Source: Candidatus Poribacteria bacterium
Lineage (GTDB): Bacteria; Poribacteria; WGA-4E; WGA-3G
DNA length: 18,466 nucleotides
Direction: 5' to 3'
Assembly (NCBI GenBank): GCA_028818995.1
Contig: JAPPMR010000029.1
Span: 1 to 18,466, forward strand
Under the pieces are notes generated by a model. That model was not told the origin of the DNA. It saw nothing but the letters and a program-made list of their open reading frames with translations, and searched no databases. The position numbers were made by a program, and so were the translations under genes. The stretch's first letter is position 1; every line of letters starts with the position of its first letter. This document shows positions 1 to 6,287 of this stretch, one piece after another.

Positions 1-34
1 TTGAGGTGAAAAGGACTTTGTAGTCTCGTCTCAT
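1..34 (-). CDS. metK: Start of methionine adenosyltransferase (MetK), partial
   Basis: Only the first eleven codons lie in the window, read leftwards from an ATG at 34-32: MRRDYKVLFTS. An AGGAGG ribosome binding site (41-46 on the plus strand as CCTCCT) stands 6 nt upstream of the ATG, so the start is well supported. S-adenosylmethionine synthetases typically begin with a few variable residues followed by LFTSESV.EGHPDK, and the visible LFTS at this distance from the start matches that. MetK makes SAM from methionine and ATP in the cytoplasm. The strong promoter and long structured leader upstream fit a regulated metabolic gene. The family call rests on only four diagnostic residues; the gene start is more certain than the product. 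Confidence 0.5.
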   Translation of the reverse strand, partial: MRRDYKVLFTS

Positions 35-323
35 CTTGTGCCTCCTCTATCATAAATGAGTAGGTTAAATATACTTGACAGACTACAGAAATAGGCGGGT
101 GTTTGTACAGTTTTAGCTATTTCTGTAGAGGCCGCTGGTCTCTAAATATAAGTATTGACGCAATAATCGCTTACTAATAAAATAGAAACCAGCCTGTCAG
201 ATCACAGTTCTGGCAGTGCTTTGGCATCGGCAGTGGGTGTAATACACTGTCGGTGCATCCGGAAAACCGGAAAAGCACCTCTACCGTTAGAAATCCGAAT
301 AAATCGTGAATTTCTAACTTATA
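35..323 (-). promoter_or_regulatory. Long structured 5' leader, candidate riboswitch or attenuator
   Basis: Read on the minus strand this untranslated leader has many possible helices. From the promoter end they are: a 9-bp stem (310-318 with 286-294); a two-part hairpin (275-279 with 252-256 and CCGG 267-270 with CCGG 259-262); an 8-bp stem with one wobble (245-252 with 228-235); an 11-bp stem with one wobble (183-193 with 134-144); and a perfect 12-bp stem (117-128 with 83-94, loop 95-116). The last lies about 35 nt before the ribosome binding site. I could not match the consensus of SAM-I, SAM-II, SAM-IV, SAH, lysine or cobalamin riboswitches. The position upstream of a likely metK suggests methionine or SAM control, which is inference. 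Confidence 0.5.
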
Positions 324-329
324 CGAGGT

Positions 330-358
330 ATTATACAATTACTTTAATCTTTTGTCAA
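330..358 (-). promoter_or_regulatory. Sigma-70-type promoter of the leftward (metK-like) gene
   Basis: On the minus strand a perfect -35 box TTGACA (353-358) and a perfect -10 box TATAAT (330-335) are separated by exactly 17 nt. Transcription would begin near 323, leaving a leader of about 290 nt before the ATG at 34. No other start codon with a ribosome binding site lies between promoter and gene on this strand. Confidence 0.8.
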
Positions 359-426
359 TAAATTTTTGAAAATTATTGAAAGTCTGGGTTATTAAAGACT
401 TATACTAAACCTTAAAATTGTGGCAG

Positions 427-478
427 GGGCGGTTACAAAACGCGCCTACAAGATGTCGCGAGCGGGAGCTCGCTCCTA
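427..478. repeat. Dispersed palindromic repeat (CGCGCCTAC / GCTCCTAC type)
   Basis: This stretch before the WD40 gene contains GGGGCGGTTACAAAACGCGCC followed by a GCGAGC-ggga-GCTCGC hairpin ending in TCCTAC. Both motifs recur in other intergenic spaces of the window (5907-5927, 7769-7789, 9101-9166), so this is a repeat family and not part of the downstream coding region. Confidence 0.5.
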
Positions 479-498
479 CAGAGGAGAGCCAAACCCCT

Positions 499-528
499 TT
501 GTTATTCCACACGCCTATTTGGTATACT
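499..528 (+). promoter_or_regulatory. Possible promoter of the WD40 gene
   Basis: TTGTTA (499-504) and TATACT (523-528) are spaced by 18 nt. The TATACT lies in a small palindrome GGTATACTATACC. The match is moderate, and transcription would start very close to the ribosome binding site at 537-541, so this is a weak call. Confidence 0.3.
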
Positions 529-552
529 ATACCTAAAAGGACATACACCCCG

Positions 553-2412
553 ATGAAAAAAATATACCTTCCGCCCCTCCTAACACTGCTACTCCTTTCA
601 ACATTCCATATTCCCACGCTTTTCGCCCAATCTGTCGGCATACCCGACGGTGCTATCGCTCGGCTCGGCAAAGGACGTATCTACGATGTGAAATATGCCG
701 AGGATGGCACACGACTTGCTGTCGCCACATCAGCAGGCGTTTGGATATACGATGCTATCACCTATAAAGCACTTGCGCTGCTAACAAAACACACGGTATC
801 TATTGAGTGTATCGCCTTTAGTCCGGGTGGAAAAACCCTCGCCAGTGCCGACGAAAAAGGCTTCATCCATCTGTGGGACACAGAAACGGGCAAACATAAA
901 CGCGCACTAAAGAATCATATCGGTATCATCAGCATCGCCTACAGTTCGGATGGCGGCACGCTCGCAACGGGGGACAGATCGGGCACCATCCTTTTACGGA
1001 ACATGTGGAATAGAGGCACTATTAAAAAACGTATTCATAAAGGACCTGGTTATATATACAGTCTCGCTTTTAGTCCGCAAGGTGCTTCACTGGCAAGTGG
1101 GAACGGGGACGGCACCGTCACTTTATGGGATGCAGAGACAGGCGAACTCAACGCAACACTCAACAGACACACATCTTATGTTTATAGTGTCGCTTTTAGT
1201 CCGGATGGCAAAACGTTGGTAAGCGGCAGCGCGGACAAGACCGTCCGACTGTGGGATGCGGAGACAGGCGAACTGCAACGAGCATTCATTAAAGATATAG
1301 ATAGAACTCGCAGCGTGAGTTTCAGTCCGGATGGCAGTCTATTCGCCGCAGGTGATGATACGGGAACTGTTCATCTGTTTCATGCAGGCACAGGTGAACG
1401 CACGCAAACACTCAAAGGGCATACCGACCAAGTGCTAACGACCGCCTTTAGCACAGACCTTCGGACGATCGCGAGTGGTAGTCGGGACGGGAGCATCCGT
1501 ATTTGGGAGGTCGCCTCCGGTGAAAATGGACACACATTTGCCGAACATTATGGGGATTTCAGCTGTTTTGCCGTCAGTGCAGATGGCAGAACAATCGTCA
1601 GTGTCGGTAGGGATCGGAACGTTTGTTTATGGGATGCAACATCGGGCAAACTACAGAAGATAATTAACAGAAAAGGTGTCAGTCATGTCATTGATATTGC
1701 CCTTAGTGCAGATGGGAAAACTATTGTTTTTGATGGGTATGGAGGGGTCGGATTATGGGATACGGAAACTGGCACGCTAAAGAAAACACTCAAATGGTTT
1801 TTCGGTGATCTCTGGAGTGTCGCCTTTAGTCCGGATGGCAGAACTATCGCAGGTGGCAACAATACAAAGACTCTCTATGTGTGGGATGCCGACACAGGTG
1901 ATCAAAAACACGTGATCAATGAACACAAGGCGAATGTCATAGATGTTGCGTTTAGTCCGAATAGTAAAACTATCGTCAGTGGTGGGCAGGATCGCACTGT
2001 CCGGCTGTGGGACACGGAGACAGGCGAACAGAAGAAAGTTATCAATATACCGGAAAATAGTGTGTTTAATGTTGCGTTTAGTCCGGATGGAAAGACGTTC
2101 ACGACTGTGAATTACACCGATAAAATCTATCTGTGGGATGTGGAAACAGGCGCGCAGAAAGGTGTACTTGAAGGACATGAGCAGCATGTTACAGCCATCG
2201 TTTTTAGTCCGGATGGAAAAATGCTTGCCACGGGCAATCAGCGCGGGGTTGTCAATATTTTAGATGTTCGCACAGGCAGGTTGCTCCAGACCTTTGCCGG
2301 ACATGTCAATAGGGTTGATAGGGTTGCGTTTGTGTCGGATGGGAGCGCATTGGCAAGTATGAGCGATGATGACGGTATCTTGTATCTGTGGGATGTTGCT
2401 ATTTCTGAATAA
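553..2412 (+). CDS. Secreted WD40-repeat protein, 14 repeats (two seven-blade propellers)
   Basis: The 619-aa product has an N-terminal signal peptide (K2-K3, hydrophobic stretch PPLLTLLLLSTFHIPTLFA, likely cut before QSVG), so it is exported. The rest is WD40 repeats. Fourteen blade ends can be counted, most of the form LWDxETG (HLWDTETG, RLWDAETG, YLWDVETG), each preceded by VAFSPDGKT-like strands. Fourteen repeats fit two seven-bladed beta-propellers in tandem. No catalytic domain is visible; WD40 propellers usually act as protein-binding platforms. The start at 553 is chosen because AAGGA lies 11 nt upstream and the signal peptide begins there. An upstream in-frame TTG at 418 would add 45 residues encoded by repeat DNA. 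Bacterial WD40 proteins of this type are frequent in Poribacteria, Planctomycetes and cyanobacteria. Partner unknown. Confidence 0.9.
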   Translation: MKKIYLPPLLTLLLLSTFHIPTLFAQSVGIPDGAIARLGKGRIYDVKYAEDGTRLAVATSAGVWIYDAITYKALALLTKHTVSIECIAFSPGGKTLASADEKGFIHLWDTETGKHKRALKNHIGIISIAYSSDGGTLATGDRSGTILLRNMWNRGTIKKRIHKGPGYIYSLAFSPQGASLASGNGDGTVTLWDAETGELNATLNRHTSYVYSVAFSPDGKTLVSGSADKTVRLWDAETGELQRAFIKDIDRTRSVSFSPDGSLFAAGDDTGTVHLFHAGTGERTQTLKGHTDQVLTTAFSTDLRTIASGSRDGSIRIWEVASGENGHTFAEHYGDFSCFAVSADGRTIVSVGRDRNVCLWDATSGKLQKIINRKGVSHVIDIALSADGKTIVFDGYGGVGLWDTETGTLKKTLKWFFGDLWSVAFSPDGRTIAGGNNTKTLYVWDADTGDQKHVINEHKANVIDVAFSPNSKTIVSGGQDRTVRLWDTETGEQKKVINIPENSVFNVAFSPDGKTFTTVNYTDKIYLWDVETGAQKGVLEGHEQHVTAIVFSPDGKMLATGNQRGVVNILDVRTGRLLQTFAGHVNRVDRVAFVSDGSALASMSDDDGILYLWDVAISE

Positions 2413-2421
2413 CATTATTTC

Positions 2422-2763
2422 GTAGGTCGGGTAGAGCAACGCGACACCCATAGGTGTCAACTTAAGCAATTTTCAAACATGGAAAACCCTCTTGAGCCCC
2501 GTAGGGGCGGTATGTTTATAGATATGAGATGTCCATATGTCTTAGTCCCGTAGGGACGATATGTGGTATTCCAACGACATATTTTCTACATATCGTCCCT
2601 ACGGGACTAAAGAGGTGTTGTTCGACGTCTTTCTATAAACATATCGTCCCTACGGGACTAAATATAACGAATCTCCATAATCATGCGTATTTAGAGGTGT
2701 TCACAATAACATAGATTTTCTTAAATTGACGCCTATGGGTGTCGTTCCCGAAACCCGACCTAC
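2422..2763. repeat. Nested palindromic repeat island
   Basis: The outer arms are inverted copies of one sequence: GTAGGTCGGGTagag...GACACCCATAGGTGTCAAcTTAAG (2422-2466) and its reverse complement-like partner (2720-2763, CTTAA...GACGCCTATGGGTGTC...ACCCGACCTAC). Inside are copies of a 22-nt unit, TAGTCCCGTAGGGACGATAT plus GT: plus orientation at 2543-2564, inverted at 2588-2609 and 2639-2660, and a diverged copy near 2494-2516. Units 2543-2564 and 2588-2609 can form a perfect 22-bp stem with a 23-nt loop. The region has no convincing gene. It may be a non-autonomous element or a pile-up of repeats. Confidence 0.75.
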
Positions 2764-2821
2764 AAGAGTGAGTATATGTGTATAAAATGAAAACCTCAAT
2801 TAAATCACATATTTTAAGCGA

Positions 2822-3616
2822 TTACTCTTCATTCTTCATAATTACATCCAATATTTCATCAAGTGTTGATTCGACACAATCGTGCTCTATAAGATGGAAA
2901 GGGGTTCCGTTTTCTTTAGCCTCTATATGTGCGTTGAGTATACACAAGAAGTATTCTGTAGGCTGTAATACATATTTTGCCCTCAAATACGCAATATATT
3001 CATCTTTATCTGCATCTGTGACGACACGAAATCCGCCAAATCGCATCCTCTTATCACCTTCAACAACGGTATGAACCTCTGGAATATCCCCGTGCTGTCT
3101 AATTAACCTTCTCGTGGCAATCTCTACATAAAGGTCTGGATCATCCGTATTCAGTAATATTTCATCTTCCTGCAATGTTCTTAGTGTCCTTTGTAGTGTG
3201 CTAAGATTTTGCGGATCAGGCCATAACAGATATGTTGCTGTGAGCCTTAATATCAAATCTTCAGAGGATGTTTCCATCGGTTTGCCGTTGGACAATAACG
3301 CCAATCTATAAAACTGTGCTTCTATATGAACCGCGGGGATATCACCATATTTTTGCAAAAGCATCGCATAGTAATATTTCGCATGTAATTCGGGGTTTTC
3401 CTCATCATACCAATTATGAGGGAATCTCAGCTTTAAAAGTTCCTCAACTTGTTCAGCCGTAGGTTTGTATAGCACTTCGCTGTTTTCATAATAGTTTTCG
3501 GGGATTTCTGGGATTTCAATGGGGGCAAGCGGTTTTGGATCTTCTTCCACATCGCCACAACCTGTAATCGTTAGCACTGTCAATAACAATAATATGCACA
3601 CAGTGAAATATCTCAT
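2822..3616 (-). CDS. Lipoprotein with GDIPxVH repeats, function unknown
   Basis: The 264-aa product starts at 3616, preceded by GGAAGG with a 4-nt gap; an ATG four codons further upstream has no ribosome binding site. Residues 1-20 are a lipoprotein signal (ILLLLTVLTITGC, lipidated Cys20), placing it on the cell envelope. The mature part has two related helical-looking repeats centred on YGDIPAVH (about 90-97) and HGDIPEVH (about 175-182), and ends with a segment containing NGTPF (236-240). The same GDxPxVH motif occurs in the products at 15334-15954 and 15967-16944, and NGTPF recurs in the latter, so these proteins form a family. I do not recognise a characterised domain. The spacing resembles a degenerate helical solenoid, which is inference. 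It is a single gene with no close co-directional neighbour. Confidence 0.8.
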   Translation of the reverse strand: MRYFTVCILLLLTVLTITGCGDVEEDPKPLAPIEIPEIPENYYENSEVLYKPTAEQVEELLKLRFPHNWYDEENPELHAKYYYAMLLQKYGDIPAVHIEAQFYRLALLSNGKPMETSSEDLILRLTATYLLWPDPQNLSTLQRTLRTLQEDEILLNTDDPDLYVEIATRRLIRQHGDIPEVHTVVEGDKRMRFGGFRVVTDADKDEYIAYLRAKYVLQPTEYFLCILNAHIEAKENGTPFHLIEHDCVESTLDEILDVIMKNEE

Positions 3617-3628
3617 TTTACCTTCCAT

Positions 3629-3977
3629 TTGTGGATTGCCTGTGTTAGTACTTACTGTGTTCTTGGGTCAAGCTACTGTTAAGTTTGTGCTTCAATATAT
3701 TTTATTTGTTCATTTAATTTCAATTCAATATCTTTTTTCACCTTATAGTGGAATTCTAAAATTAACTTTACTGATGAAGTGTGAATCAACCCTGAATGCG
3801 CGTGGTAGAATGCGCGTATGGCATTCTACCACGCGTATTCGTCTTTAGGCATTCCCCGCCTCGCCAGCAGAGGTGACCACCTGCCTTGTGTGGACAGAAA
3901 TTACCGAATTAATAAATTAATCTTCATCAAAACGCGCCTACACAGTTTTCGTGGGATGGGGCGTTGGATACCTCTTT
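3629..3977. other. Intergenic region, mostly repeat DNA
   Basis: About 350 bases without a supported gene. The left half is AT-rich and probably carries the promoter of the minus-strand lipoprotein gene, although I see no clear boxes. The right half holds the long hairpin at 3794-3840 and then a stretch (about 3836-3870, CTTTAGGCATTCCCCGCC) that recurs at about 7090-7123. Confidence 0.6.
3794..3840. repeat. Long perfect hairpin, 15-20 bp stem
   Basis: CGCGTGGTAGAATGC (3799-3813) and GCATTCTACCACGCG (3821-3835) are perfect complements with a 7-nt loop GCGTATG. The stem extends five more pairs outward with one G-T wobble. A similar hairpin with loop GCCTATG lies at 6054-6080, so this is one member of a dispersed family. 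There is no T-run to suggest a terminator. Confidence 0.75.
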
Positions 3978-4301
3978 TCATCGGTGTTGATCCACCTTGT
4001 CGATATACACCTCAGCACCTGCTGCACTCGTTTTGAGGCGATACTCGTATCCGCGTGTGAGCGTCACAACAATTGTATCCCCTGCTGCTGTGAGTTCAAT
4101 ATCCTCTCCATCAAATTTGGCGTTGACCCATCCCGATTCTGGCTTGATGTTTTGTGTTGGCACGCGTTGTTGTAGTTTCACTGGTTGTGCATTTGTGCCA
4201 TACACCGCACAAAACATTTGAAAATCACCTTCCCAGCGTTCGTCAAGGATCGCGTCAGTCGGTGTTTTGGTCTGTGTTCTCGCTAAGATTTTCTTTGCCA
4301 T
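3978..4301 (-). CDS. Small unidentified protein, possibly part of the phage-like set
   Basis: The 107-aa product begins MAKKILARTQ at 4301, with AGGAG 7 nt upstream. The upstream in-frame extension runs through repeat DNA and is rejected. The protein has no signal peptide or membrane segment. Its C-terminal half (from about SGWVNAKFDG to VYIDKVDQ) is predicted by eye to be beta-rich, with pattern DIELTAAGDTIVVTLTRGY. I recognise no family. It is linked to the phage connector-like and capsid-like genes by context: same strand, the same 94-bp upstream element (4421-4514), and a start (MAKK) and ribosome binding site very like those of the gene at 9060. A minor phage structural protein is one possibility, not shown by sequence. 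Confidence 0.65.
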   Translation of the reverse strand: MAKKILARTQTKTPTDAILDERWEGDFQMFCAVYGTNAQPVKLQQRVPTQNIKPESGWVNAKFDGEDIELTAAGDTIVVTLTRGYEYRLKTSAAGAEVYIDKVDQHR

Positions 4302-4420
4302 CCGTCTACTCCTTTTTTTTGTGGCTTTCAGCAGTCGGCTATCGGCTTTCAGCGGAAGAGGCATCTGGTTCAGACTGCCCCTCTTACTGACTGCCGACCA
4401 CTGACGGCTGATGGCTATAA

Positions 4421-4514
4421 TAGTATATCTGATGGGGAATGGGTATCTAAAATCCAATCGGGGTGATGAACAATATATTTCCAATAGATACGCAATAAGT
4501 TTGTGGGGAAATGG
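4421..4514 (-). promoter_or_regulatory. Shared 94-bp upstream element, copy A
   Basis: This begins TAGTATATCT and ends with the 47-nt block GAACAATATATTTCCAATAG...GGGGAAATGG (4468-4514). The same two conserved ends, 47 nt apart, occur upstream of the minus-strand genes starting at 9060 and 14755. On the minus strand the left end gives TTTAGA - 18 nt - TATACT, a plausible promoter directed at the gene starting at 4301. Confidence 0.65.
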
Positions 4515-4817
4515 ATTTTGGCTATCGGAAACCATCAGTTGTCGGGTGTCGTCCACTCTACCCGACCTACAGGCTGATGGCTGACCGCCAAATTATAGCA
4601 TTCCGTTAAGTTATGTCAGATTTGTTACGCAAAACGTCATGAAACCAGACATGAATAATTTAACTTAGAGTTAAAAAATGTAAATAGGAAATGTTAGCAA
4701 TTGAATCGGTTTCTGAAAATATATCGCACTTACAAAACACGCCAACAAGAGAATATCTCACGCTACAAACAAAAGGATACATCTGTACCCATCCGCCAAA
4801 AAATAACGTTAAACACG

Positions 4818-4854
4818 TATACATGTTTATTTGTATACAATTATACATGTATAC
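4818..4854. promoter_or_regulatory. Operator-like GTATAC boxes upstream of parA
   Basis: Three GTATAC cores (4818-4823, 4833-4838, 4849-4854) occur at 15-16 nt steps just before the parA start. Two sit in perfect palindromes, TTGTATACAA (4831-4840) and TATACATGTATA (4842-4853). In ParF/ParG-type cassettes the ribbon-helix-helix partner binds repeats upstream of parA as operator and often also as centromere. That role here is inferred from position and symmetry. Confidence 0.55.
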
Positions 4855-4875
4855 ACCTAAGAAAGTTGGCACACA

Positions 4876-5490
4876 ATGAAAATAATCGCGATATTGTCGG
4901 GAAAAGGTGGAGCAGGTAAAACAACGCTGGCAGTACATCTCGGTGTCGCCGCAGAAAACGATGGACACACAACCGCAATCATCGACCTCGACCCGCAGGC
5001 AAGCGCACTCACCTGGAAAGATAATAGAGAAAAGGATACACCAGTGGTGGTCTCCGCGCAAGCCTCACGCCTACCACAACTCCTCAAAGCCGCAGAGGAG
5101 AGCGGTGCCGACACCGTTTTTATTGATACTGCCCCACATTCAGAAGCTACCAGCCTCGCCGCTGCACGTAACGCCGAACTTTTATTGATACCGTGCCGTC
5201 CGGCTATTCTTGACCTACACGCTATCGGGGCAACGGTGGAAATCGCTCGGCTTGCCGGTGTGCCAGCGATCGTTGTCCTCAACGCAGTGCCAGCCCGCAG
5301 CACGCTCGCTGACGAAGCAAGAGCGGCTATTGATACTTATGATATTACAACGGCACCATGCCAACTCGGACAACGTATCGCTTTTGTGCATTCACTCACA
5401 GCCGGACTCACCGCACAAGAATATGAACCGAAGGGTAAAGCAGCGAAGGAGATAGATACGCTTTACAAATATATCGCAAAACAGATATAG
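4876..5490 (+). CDS. parA: ParA-family partition ATPase (ParF-like, type Ib)
   Basis: The 204-aa product carries a deviant Walker A motif KGGAGKTT (residues 10-17, signature Lys10 and catalytic Lys15), the A' motif IIDLDPQAS (35-43) and Walker B VFIDTAP (81-87). It has no N-terminal helix-turn-helix and is short, as in ParF/Delta-type ATPases. These hydrolyse ATP on the nucleoid to move plasmid or chromosomal cargo together with a small DNA-binding partner. The ribbon-helix-helix gene at 5603 is the expected partner. The start at 4876 gives the motif its normal distance from the N-terminus; the ribosome binding site is weak (AAGAAAG, about 9 nt upstream). Palindromic boxes lie directly upstream. 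Its presence beside phage-like genes suggests that the region derives from, or carries, a mobile replicon. An orphan chromosomal ParA is an alternative. Confidence 0.93.
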   Translation: MKIIAILSGKGGAGKTTLAVHLGVAAENDGHTTAIIDLDPQASALTWKDNREKDTPVVVSAQASRLPQLLKAAEESGADTVFIDTAPHSEATSLAAARNAELLLIPCRPAILDLHAIGATVEIARLAGVPAIVVLNAVPARSTLADEARAAIDTYDITTAPCQLGQRIAFVHSLTAGLTAQEYEPKGKAAKEIDTLYKYIAKQI

Positions 5491-5594
5491 GGAAAACCCG
5501 ATTTTCTTGTAGGAGGGAACTCCGATTCCCGACTACCCATCGCGATTCGGAGATCGCTCCTACACAGAACTTAAAATCGCAAAACAGATATAGG
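5473..5594. repeat. 84-bp palindromic element flanked by a 19-bp direct repeat
   Basis: ATCGCAAAACAGATATAGG occurs at 5473-5491 (the end of parA, including its stop) and again at 5576-5594 (including the TAGGAG ribosome binding site of the next gene). The 84 nt between them (5492-5575) contain an interspersed palindrome running from GTAGGAGGGAACTCCG to CGGAGATCGCTCCTAC; a related copy lies inverted at 6117-6175. The arrangement looks like an insertion with target duplication: removing one copy and the element would leave a 9-nt gap between the parA stop and the next ATG. Confidence 0.8.
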
Positions 5595-5602
5595 AGAATA
5601 AA

Positions 5603-5869
5603 ATGGCAAGAAAACCGAGTCTCACAGAAGCATTGAACAGTGCAGGAAAAAACGAAGATAAACCGACCAAACATGATACATCGCAGAAAACGAAATCGGA
5701 AAAATCGTCCGGCTCCTCGCGCATCGGTAAAAAACTGATCGCGGGACACTTTGACCCCGATGTGCATCGTCAACTGAAGCAGCTATCGGTGAATGCAGAT
5801 ACCAGCATTCAAGCCCTATTGGCTGAGGCACTTGACGATCTGTTTCAAAAGCATGGATTGCAGAAGTAG
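5603..5869 (+). CDS. Ribbon-helix-helix DNA-binding partner of ParA (ParG-like)
   Basis: The 88-aa product has a charged, low-complexity N-terminal tail (residues 1-40, rich in K, S, T, E). A ribbon-helix-helix-like fold follows: strand KKLIAGHF (43-50), helix PDVHRQLKQLSVNA (52-65) and helix SIQALLAEALDDLFQKHG (68-85). This layout (flexible tail plus dimeric ribbon-helix-helix) is that of ParG and related centromere-binding or repressor proteins paired with ParF-type ATPases. In that family the tail stimulates ATP hydrolysis and the fold binds the repeats. AGGAG lies 6 nt before the ATG. The gene follows parA after a 112-nt gap created by the inserted element. An antitoxin-like ribbon-helix-helix protein is the main alternative, but the parA neighbour favours partition. 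Confidence 0.82.
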   Translation: MARKPSLTEALNSAGKNEDKPTKHDTSQKTKSEKSSGSSRIGKKLIAGHFDPDVHRQLKQLSVNADTSIQALLAEALDDLFQKHGLQK

Positions 5870-5903
5870 CCAGTGTGTAGCGGTTCTCTCAATCATCCAC
5901 ACG

Positions 5904-6028
5904 GTAGGCGCGCTTTGTAACCGCGCCTTTTTTGTCTGAATCGCGGATTACACCAAATCAACGCCACATGCGCTTTTTGGCGTTTGGCGGATGACGCGGA
6001 AAAACGCGGATTAGGTTTTCTCACGTCT
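5904..6028 (+). repeat. 125-bp direct repeat, copy 1
   Basis: This matches 7766-7890 over its full 125 bases with five mismatches counted by eye. It contains the terminator, the interspersed motif GTCTGAATCGCGGATTACAC, and a hairpin at about 5961-5988 whose stem is imperfect here but perfect in copy 2. The two copies bracket the paralogous lipoprotein genes. Confidence 0.85.
5907..5933 (+). terminator. Rho-independent terminator after the partition cassette
   Basis: GGCGCG (5907-5912) pairs with CGCGCC (5922-5927), followed by TTTTTT (5928-5933). It lies 37 nt downstream of the ribbon-helix-helix gene and inside the 125-bp repeat whose second copy (with the same terminator) follows the lipoprotein gene ending at 7721. 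Confidence 0.65.
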
Positions 6029-6053
6029 ACAGGTGTATACATGTCCAAATCAA

Positions 6054-6175
6054 CGCTGAATACGCCTATGGTATTCAGCGGGTGTCGCTTCGCTCTACCC
6101 GACCTACAGGCTGGCTGTAGGAGCGATCTCCGAATCGCGACCCTTATTCAGTCGGGAATCGGAGTTCCCTCCTAC
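6054..6175. repeat. Composite of three dispersed repeats
   Basis: In order: a hairpin CGCTGAATAC-gcctatg-GTATTCAGCG (6054-6080); a GTGTCGCTTCGCTCTACCC-GACCTAC unit (about 6082-6106) also found at 2422-2432, 4545-4570 and 13265-13283; and a palindrome from GTAGGAGCGATCTCCG to CGGAGTTCCCTCCTAC (6117-6175) that is the inverted counterpart of the element at 5508-5563. No gene is seen here. Confidence 0.7.
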
Positions 6176-6234
6176 AATATAATTAATTGGGAGAAACTCT
6201 ACAATTAAATGGCTCTGCAGCTTGTCCTACAAAA

Positions 6235-6263
6235 TAGAAATATATTATCAGAAATAGTATAAT
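6235..6263 (+). promoter_or_regulatory. Probable promoter of the first lipoprotein gene
   Basis: A perfect -10 box TATAAT (6258-6263) is preceded at 17 nt by TAGAAA (6235-6240), which matches four of six -35 positions. It sits 24 nt before the ATG at 6288. Confidence 0.45.
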
Positions 6264-6287
6264 GAAGCATAATAGGGAGGTTCGAAC

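Noticed and set aside
120..290. Lysine or cobalamin riboswitch upstream of the metK-like gene
   Set aside because: Short stretches look similar (AGAGGTGC, ACTGTGA), but the order and the remaining conserved core motifs of either class are not there.
418..552. 45-codon extension of the WD40 gene to a TTG start
   Set aside because: It translates palindromic repeat DNA, has no ribosome binding site, and would bury the signal peptide that starts at 553.
2494..2660. CRISPR-like array from the CCCGTAGGGACG copies
   Set aside because: The copies are in both orientations with unequal gaps, and no cas gene is present; they are interspersed palindromes.
4302..4556. N-terminal extension of the minus-strand 107-aa protein
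   Set aside because: It runs through the shared 94-bp element and filler repeats; a good ribosome binding site marks the start at 4301.
4660..5061. 133-aa open frame on the minus strand
   Set aside because: It overlaps the start of parA on the opposite strand, has no ribosome binding site, and its composition is unlike a protein family.
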